Assembly: GCA_029883965.1 (NCBI GenBank)
Contig: JAOUIN010000063.1
Coordinates: 1 to 10,720 of the forward strand
Direction: 5' to 3'
DNA: 10,720 bases
DNA from: Betaproteobacteria bacterium
GTDB taxonomy: Bacteria > Pseudomonadota > Gammaproteobacteria > Burkholderiales > SG8-41
Shown here: one piece after another, positions 6,925 through 10,720 of the stretch
How positions within the stretch are numbered: the first letter of the stretch is position 1
Layout of the letters: each line of letters starts with the position of its first letter
Notes under the pieces: generated by a model
The model's input: only the letters and a program-made list of their open reading frames with translations
Told to the model about the DNA's origin: nothing
Database searches by the model: none
Made by a program: the position numbers and the translations under genes

Positions 6925-7652
6925 TGACGCCGGGCACTCTGTATCTGCTGCCCACCGGGTTGGGCGAAATCGCGCTGGCCGGCGTATTGCCTGCCGCGTC
7001 GCTTGAAATCGCACACCGCTTGTCCTACTTCATCGCCGAAAACCCCAAGTCCGCGCGTGCTTTTCTGAAACAAGCCGGCTATCCGCAGCCACTCAACACG
7101 GCTACCATCGCCACGCTGGACAAGGACACGCCCGTAACAGAGATCCCACAGCTGCTGGCACCGCTGCTGCAGGGCACTGACGCTGCGCTGGTCTCCGAAG
7201 CCGGCTGCCCTGCGGTGGCCGATCCCGGCGCGCTGCTGGTGCGCGCCGCCCATCAAAACGGCATCAAGGTCGTGCCGCTGGTGGGCCCTTCAGCGATCCT
7301 GCTCGCGCTGATGGCTTCAGGACTCAATGGCCAGCGATTTTCCTTTCACGGGTATCTGCCGGTGGCGGATGCCGCACGTGCGCAGGCAATCCACGAACTT
7401 GAACAGAAGTCGCAGCGCGACGATGCGACACAGATCTTCATCGAAACGCCCTACCGCAATGAAGCAATGCTGAAGGCCTTGCTCGCGCATTGCGCGGCGC
7501 AGACGCAGTTATGCGTCGCCGCCGATCTCACGCAGCCGACTGAGCAGATCATGACGCGCAACATTGCCGACTGGCGCCGTGATGTACCGACGCTGAATAA
7601 ACGGCCCGCAGTGTTCCTGCTCTATTGCGGGACCAACGCCGGAGCTACCTGA
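6924..7652 (+). CDS. SAM-dependent methyltransferase, tetrapyrrole-methylase fold (RsmI-like)
   Basis: The product belongs to the RsmI/COG0313 group of SAM methyltransferases; true RsmI 2'-O-methylates C1402 of 16S rRNA. With the ATG start it has 242 residues, shorter than RsmI (about 280). Conserved blocks are SEAGCPAVADPG (91-102), PLVGPSA (118-124), FSFHGYLP (139-146) and ETPYR (174-178). It departs from RsmI at the N-terminus: PTGLGE stands where RsmI has TPIGNL, and AENPKSAR stands for AEDTR. This suggests a paralogue whose substrate may differ, so I assign no symbol. The start shares one base with the maf stop (TGATG), so the two genes are translationally coupled. A GTG one codon upstream is an alternative. 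Its 3' end overlaps the convergent sppA by 8 bp. Confidence 0.85.
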   Translation: MTPGTLYLLPTGLGEIALAGVLPAASLEIAHRLSYFIAENPKSARAFLKQAGYPQPLNTATIATLDKDTPVTEIPQLLAPLLQGTDAALVSEAGCPAVADPGALLVRAAHQNGIKVVPLVGPSAILLALMASGLNGQRFSFHGYLPVADAARAQAIHELEQKSQRDDATQIFIETPYRNEAMLKALLAHCAAQTQLCVAADLTQPTEQIMTRNIADWRRDVPTLNKRPAVFLLYCGTNAGAT

Positions 7653-8598
7653 CCGTCCAGCTGCCCAGCGCGCCGAGCTTCACCAGCGCTTCCGCAGTTG
7701 CCGCGCCAAAACGCCGGGCAAAACGTTCGGCAATATTTTCCTGCAGCGTGAAGTCCACGACATCCTCGGCCTTGATGACTTCACGGGCAACATAGTCCAG
7801 GCTGCCCAGTGCATCCGCCAGTCCGAGATCAATGCTTTTCTTGCCGACCCAGAGCAGACCGGAGAACATGTCCGGTGTCTCCTTCAAGCGCTTGCCGCGT
7901 CCTTCGCGCACCACCGTGATGAACTGCTGATGAATGTCGTCGAGCATGATTTCAGCATGCGCCTTCTGCTCTTCCTGTATCGGCGAAAACGGATCGAGGA
8001 AACCCTTGTTTTTCCCGGCCGCCAGCAAACGCCGCTCGACACCGAGTTTCTCCATCGTGCCGGTAAAACCGAATCCGTCCATCAATACGCCGATTGATCC
8101 GATGATGCTGGCCTTGTCCACATAGATCTTGTCCGCAGCCGCAGCGATGTAATACCCGCCCGACGCGCAGATATCCTCGACCACCGCGTACAGCGGAATT
8201 GCCGGATGCTTGGCACGCAGGCGCTTGATTTCGTCATTGATATAGCCTGCCTGCACCGGACTGCCGCCGGGACTGTTGATGCGGATCACTACGCCTTTGG
8301 TGTTCTTGTCCTTGAACGCCGATTGCAGGCCGCCCATGATCTTGTCGGCACTGGCCTCTCCGCCGGACGCGATGACGCCGTTGATTTCGACCAGCGCAGT
8401 ATGGCTGCCCGGCAAAGCGTCGCGCCCGCCGACCCAGCCCATGCCGATAAACAGCACCACGACCAGATAGGTCAGAAACGCCAGTTTGAAAAATACACCC
8501 CAGCGGCGTGCGCTGCGCTGTTCCTTGACGGCAGCCAGCGCCACCTTCTCCAGTACGCCACGTTCCCACTGGGGGCCGTTGGATTGCTGTTCGGACAT
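7645..8598 (-). CDS. sppA: Signal peptide peptidase SppA, S49 family, short form
   Basis: SppA degrades cleaved signal peptides in the inner membrane, with the catalytic domain in the periplasm. The 317-residue protein has a cytoplasmic N-terminus of about 36 residues, one membrane anchor (FFKLAFLTYLVVVLFIGMGW, about 36-55) and a single S49 domain. The likely catalytic pair is S146 in ICASGGYYIAAAADKI and K198 in AGKNKGFLDPFSP. The 52-residue spacing equals that of the B. subtilis enzyme (S147/K199). It is thus the single-domain form, not the doubled E. coli form. An AAAGGAA ribosome binding site (8604-8610) lies 5 nt upstream. The 51-bp gap from the HAD gene holds TATATT (8622-8617) but no matching -35. 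It is probably the last gene of an rluC-HAD-sppA unit and converges with the methyltransferase gene. Confidence 0.94.
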   Translation of the reverse strand: MSEQQSNGPQWERGVLEKVALAAVKEQRSARRWGVFFKLAFLTYLVVVLFIGMGWVGGRDALPGSHTALVEINGVIASGGEASADKIMGGLQSAFKDKNTKGVVIRINSPGGSPVQAGYINDEIKRLRAKHPAIPLYAVVEDICASGGYYIAAAADKIYVDKASIIGSIGVLMDGFGFTGTMEKLGVERRLLAAGKNKGFLDPFSPIQEEQKAHAEIMLDDIHQQFITVVREGRGKRLKETPDMFSGLLWVGKKSIDLGLADALGSLDYVAREVIKAEDVVDFTLQENIAERFARRFGAATAEALVKLGALGSWTVR

Positions 8599-8649
8599 TT
8601 AAATTCCTTTAAAAACAATATAGTACATGAAAACCCTGCCGTTGCGGCA

Positions 8650-9306
8650 TCACCCCTGCGGCGATAGCCACTCCCGCAATCCGCGCACGTCGTCCACCAT
8701 CAGCAGCGGATTACAGGCCAGCAACGCGTCGCGCGGATGCGCGCCGTAGGTCACTGCGACCGCGGCAACACCGGCGGCGTTGGCCATTTCCAGATCATGC
8801 GTGGTGTCACCGATCATCACGGCCGCCTCCGGCGGCACTGCCAGTGCGTCCATCACCGCTTCCAGCATGCCCGGATGGGGTTTGGCAAACCCCTCATCGG
8901 CACAGCGCGTCACATGAAAAAATTCAGTCATTGCCGTCGCCTTCAGCGCACGATCCAGGCCGCGACGGCTCTTGCCGGTGGCCACCGCCAGCATGAAGCC
9001 GGCGGCGTGCAATTCGCGGATCATGTCGGCGGCTCCGGGAAACAAGGTGGTGCCGCCGTCGCGCCGCAGAAAATGCATCCGGTAGTGATCGACGAGCTTC
9101 GGGTAATCCGCAGGCGGCAGGTCGGGCAGGATGTATTTCATCGCATCGGTGAGCCCCAGACCGATCACGTATCGCGCCTGCTCGACGCTCGGCACCGGCA
9201 GCGCAAGTTCGCTGCATGCGGCCTGCAGCGACTCGGCAATCGCTGCAGCCGAATCCATCAGCGTGCCATCCCAGTCGAACACCAGCAGTTCAAATGACTT
9301 AGCCAC
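8650..9306 (-). CDS. HAD superfamily phosphatase, phosphoglycolate phosphatase-like
   Basis: This is a subfamily IA HAD phosphatase of 218 residues. Motif I is DWDGTLMD (nucleophile D11, acid D13), motif II T110 in VATGKSR, motif III K142 in KPHP, and motif IV D167 and D171 in GDTTHDLEMA. A helical cap lies between residues about 18 and 85. Related genes are often named gph, but HAD sequences do not fix the substrate; phosphoglycolate, pyrophosphate or a sugar phosphate are all possible. The start is GTG, overlapping the end of rluC by 8 bp (GTGGCTAA); a stop codon lies in frame three codons upstream, so no longer form is possible. The lack of a clear ribosome binding site suggests coupling to rluC. 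Confidence 0.88.
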   Translation of the reverse strand: MAKSFELLVFDWDGTLMDSAAAIAESLQAACSELALPVPSVEQARYVIGLGLTDAMKYILPDLPPADYPKLVDHYRMHFLRRDGGTTLFPGAADMIRELHAAGFMLAVATGKSRRGLDRALKATAMTEFFHVTRCADEGFAKPHPGMLEAVMDALAVPPEAAVMIGDTTHDLEMANAAGVAAVAVTYGAHPRDALLACNPLLMVDDVRGLREWLSPQG

Positions 9307-10252
9307 GGGATTTCATTCGCGTTGCAGTCTCGGTAAACGCCTGCAACTCTTCGGGCAACGGCGCGTCCAGCGTCACGCGTTCCCCGCTCAGCGGATGGGT
9401 AATTACGGCACGTCGGGCGTGCAAAAACATGCGTTTGAGCCCCTGCTTCGCCAGCGTCTTGTTCAACGCAAAGTCACCGTATTTATCATCGCCGAGTATC
9501 GGAAAGCCCAGATGCGCCAGATGCACCCGGATCTGATGTGTGCGCCCGGTTTTCAGTTCCGCATCCAGCAGGCTGTACGGACCGACGCGACGTTCCAGCC
9601 GGAATACCGTCACCGCCCGATCGCCATCCGCGCCCACACTGACGCGCCGCTCGCCCGAGGACAGCACATACTTCTGCAGCGACAACTCGACCACCCGCTT
9701 GCGTTCGGTCCACCTGCCCTGCACCAGCGCGTGGTAGCGTTTCTCGGTTTCACCTGCCTGAAGCTGACGGTGCAGTTCCACCAGTGCCGCGCGCTTCTTG
9801 GCCAGCATCAACACGCCCGACGTCTCCCGGTCCAACCGGTGCACCAGTTCCAGGAACCGGCCCTCCGGGCGGGCCTGCCGCAGAGCTTCGATCACGCCGA
9901 AACTGACGCCGCTGCCGCCGTGTACCGCCACCCCGGCCGGCTTGTTGATGACCAGCAAGGCCTCGTCCTCGAACAGGATTTCGGGCTTGAATCCGGCCCC
10001 CGAAGGCCCTTTGACCGGGGTTTTCTGCGCCGTCCGGATCGGCGGGATGCGCACCAGATCCCCCGCCTGCAGGCGGTAATCCGGGCCGATGCGGCCGCTG
10101 TTGACCCGCACTTCGCCGCTGCGCAGGATCCGGTAAATATGGCTTTTGGGGACGCCTTTCAGTATGCGCATCAAATAGTTGTCGATGCGCTGCCCGGCGG
10201 AATCTTCGCCAATCGGCTGTCGCGATGCGGAATCTTTACTTAACTCGTTCAT
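9299..10252 (-). CDS. rluC: 23S rRNA pseudouridine synthase RluC
   Basis: RluC isomerises uridines 955, 2504 and 2580 (E. coli numbering) of 23S rRNA to pseudouridine. The 317-residue product has an N-terminal S4-type RNA-binding domain (about 20-75, with SGEVRVNSGRIGPDYRL). The RluA-type catalytic domain follows: NKPAGVAVHGG (103-113), the catalytic D141 in VHRLDRETSG, KTGRTHQIRVHLAHLGFP (234-251) and GDDKYG (254-259). Length and order match RluC better than the longer RluD, and the neighbouring rne supports this, since rluC is divergent from rne in E. coli too. The ribosome binding site is weak (GAAG about 11 nt upstream). The last 8 bp overlap the HAD gene. Confidence 0.93.
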   Translation of the reverse strand: MNELSKDSASRQPIGEDSAGQRIDNYLMRILKGVPKSHIYRILRSGEVRVNSGRIGPDYRLQAGDLVRIPPIRTAQKTPVKGPSGAGFKPEILFEDEALLVINKPAGVAVHGGSGVSFGVIEALRQARPEGRFLELVHRLDRETSGVLMLAKKRAALVELHRQLQAGETEKRYHALVQGRWTERKRVVELSLQKYVLSSGERRVSVGADGDRAVTVFRLERRVGPYSLLDAELKTGRTHQIRVHLAHLGFPILGDDKYGDFALNKTLAKQGLKRMFLHARRAVITHPLSGERVTLDAPLPEELQAFTETATRMKSRG

Positions 10253-10284
10253 TTACTTATACTTCTTCGCAGTGCTCCCCTAGC

Positions 10285-10388
10285 GGATGACGCGGATGCC
10301 GATACCGGCACCACGGGCCTTAGCCCGACGCGACAGATTTCCGGGACGGATGCGCTCTGCAATGGATGCCTGAATGACGCGAATGCGG
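10285..10388. repeat. Degenerate 17-bp direct repeat, 87 bp apart
   Basis: GGATGACGCGGATGCCG at 10285-10301 and GAATGACGCGAATGCGG at 10372-10388 match at 14 of 17 positions. The spacing is a multiple of three, so both fall in the same frame of a short minus-strand open frame. The origin is unknown. Confidence 0.35.
10297..10327. promoter_or_regulatory. Tandem tetraloop hairpins in the rluC leader
   Basis: Two perfect 5-bp stems sit side by side: TGCCG/CGGCA around ATAC (10297-10310) and CGGGC/GCCCG around CTTA (10314-10327). They end 45 bp before the rluC start and would lie in its leader if transcription begins further upstream. No U-run follows on either strand. Confidence 0.35.
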
Positions 10389-10399
10389 CCAGGGCAATG

Positions 10400-10432
10400 T
10401 TGCATGATTCACGGCAATAGCCGTGTTTGCAA
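10400..10432. promoter_or_regulatory. Two-part stem-loop between rluC and rne
   Basis: The inner stem CACGGC/GCCGTG (10410-10425) encloses AATA. An outer stem TTGCA (10400-10404) with TGCAA (10428-10432) closes an internal loop of 5 and 2 bases. This is the most stable dyad in the first half of the region. It may be an operator, an RNA structure or a weak terminator; only TTT follows it on the plus strand. Confidence 0.4.
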
Positions 10433-10622
10433 TCAATATACAGGGTTAAAGTCGCTCACCAACGGAAGTAGCGATACTAGTCGAATTACGCGCTCAAGGC
10501 ACTGTTTGAATTCCCGGATTCGCGCAAAACGCGGATTCCTGTAGGACACACTGCATAACCAGGACACTGATAACGATCGCTTCAAGTAATCTGTCGTCAA
10601 TCGACTGAAATACTCCGAGTTT

Positions 10623-10638
10623 GCCGCCCGTTTGCGGC
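10623..10638 (+). promoter_or_regulatory. Stem-loop in the rne leader
   Basis: GCCGC (10623-10627) pairs perfectly with GCGGC (10634-10638) around CCGTTT, 48 nt before the rne start. It is next to the ribosome-binding-site hairpin and could be part of a leader sensor, as the E. coli rne hairpins are. Confidence 0.4.
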
Positions 10639-10652
10639 TGCAGTGTTGTTTG

Positions 10653-10678
10653 TCCCGTGCAAATCCTTGAGCGCGGGA
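10653..10678 (+). promoter_or_regulatory. Hairpin covering the rne ribosome binding site
   Basis: TCCCGTGC (10653-10660) pairs with GCGCGGGA (10671-10678) through eight pairs including one U-G, around a 10-nt loop. The 3' arm contains GGGA of the GGGAGA ribosome binding site (10675-10680), which lies 5 nt before the rne ATG. When folded, translation of rne would be blocked or slowed. Pairing is seen; control is inferred from known rne leader autoregulation in E. coli. Confidence 0.5.
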
Positions 10679-10685
10679 GAAGAAA

Positions 10686-10720
10686 ATGAAACGCATGTTG
10701 TTTAATGCAACGCAGGCCGA
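10686..10720 (+). CDS. rne: Ribonuclease E, first 11 complete codons only
   Basis: RNase E is the essential endoribonuclease that starts decay of most mRNAs and processes rRNA and tRNA; in many proteobacteria it scaffolds the degradosome at the inner membrane. Only MKRMLFNATQA plus two bases are present. These residues match the very conserved N-terminus of betaproteobacterial RNase E (MLFNATQxEE). A GGGAGA ribosome binding site lies 5 nt upstream, and the gene is divergent from rluC, its usual neighbour. Domain content and the C-terminal half cannot be judged. Confidence 0.88.
   Translation, partial: MKRMLFNATQA

Larger units (their letters stand above)
10253..10685. other. Divergent rluC-rne intergenic region, 433 bp, hairpin-rich
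   Basis: No protein gene or tRNA is recognised here. The half near rluC has three short hairpins with 4-nt loops and an 17-bp near-repeat; the half near rne has several short stems (for example TCGCT 10452-10456 with AGCGA 10470-10474, and CGCG 10521-10524 with CGCG 10530-10533) and the ribosome-binding-site hairpin. It must hold the promoters of both genes. I found no convincing one: TTGCAA (10432-10427) with AATCAT (10409-10404) on the minus strand is only four of six at each box. In E. coli the long rne leader mediates RNase E autoregulation, so a structured leader is expected. Confidence 0.75.

Noticed and set aside
9131..10243. Plus-strand open frame of 370 codons opposite rluC and the HAD gene
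   Set aside because: It crosses two real antisense genes and has no recognisable domain.
10433..10696. Minus-strand open frame of 87 codons between rluC and rne
   Set aside because: It starts inside rne, runs antisense through its leader, and lacks a ribosome binding site or family features; probably chance.
1..10720. Mobile element, CRISPR, tRNA, rRNA or defence genes
   Set aside because: None was seen: no transposase or integrase motifs, no regular spaced repeats, and every gene is a conserved housekeeping gene in its usual order.

Overview
This window is a conserved housekeeping locus of a moderately GC-rich Gram-negative bacterium, most likely a betaproteobacterium. The clues are the gene order (rne, rluC, a HAD phosphatase, sppA, a tetrapyrrole-methylase-fold methyltransferase, maf, yceD, rpmF, plsX, fabH, fabD, fabG, acpP, fabF), the RNase E start MKRMLFNATQA and the betaproteobacterial look of YceD and FabF. 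I cannot fix the genus. There is no sign of phage, insertion sequences, CRISPR, tRNA or rRNA genes.

Layout from left to right. Positions 1-5608 hold the minus-strand fatty-acid and phospholipid-precursor cluster, read from right to left: rpmF, plsX, fabH, fabD, fabG, acpP and fabF, the last cut by the window edge. plsX/fabH and fabD/fabG overlap by ATGA, and the fabD ribosome binding site overlaps the fabH stop, so the middle of the cluster looks translationally coupled. acpP follows a 176-bp gap with its own likely extended -10 promoter, and a hairpin separates it from fabF. yceD heads this operon at 5639-6166.

At 6167-6339 a divergent control region separates yceD (leftward) from maf (rightward). 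It holds two TTGACA-type promoter candidates facing yceD and a perfect 21-bp palindrome. maf and a small RsmI-like methyltransferase form a two-gene plus-strand unit. Its 3' end overlaps the convergent sppA by 8 bp. sppA, a HAD phosphatase and rluC form a second minus-strand unit, read from rluC to sppA. A 433-bp non-coding region rich in short hairpins then separates rluC from the divergent rne, of which only the first 11 complete codons are present. The last hairpin pairs with the rne ribosome binding site.

The genes couple ribosome and RNA metabolism (rne, rluC, yceD, rpmF) to membrane lipid supply (plsX, fab genes). PlsX makes acyl-phosphate for phospholipid synthesis, FabD loads malonate on AcpP, FabH starts the chain, and FabF and FabG elongate and reduce it.

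I found no undescribed multi-gene system here. The points worth checking are regulatory: the palindrome and possibly near-leaderless promoter at yceD/maf, the acpP promoter and 3' hairpin, and the structured rluC-rne region.
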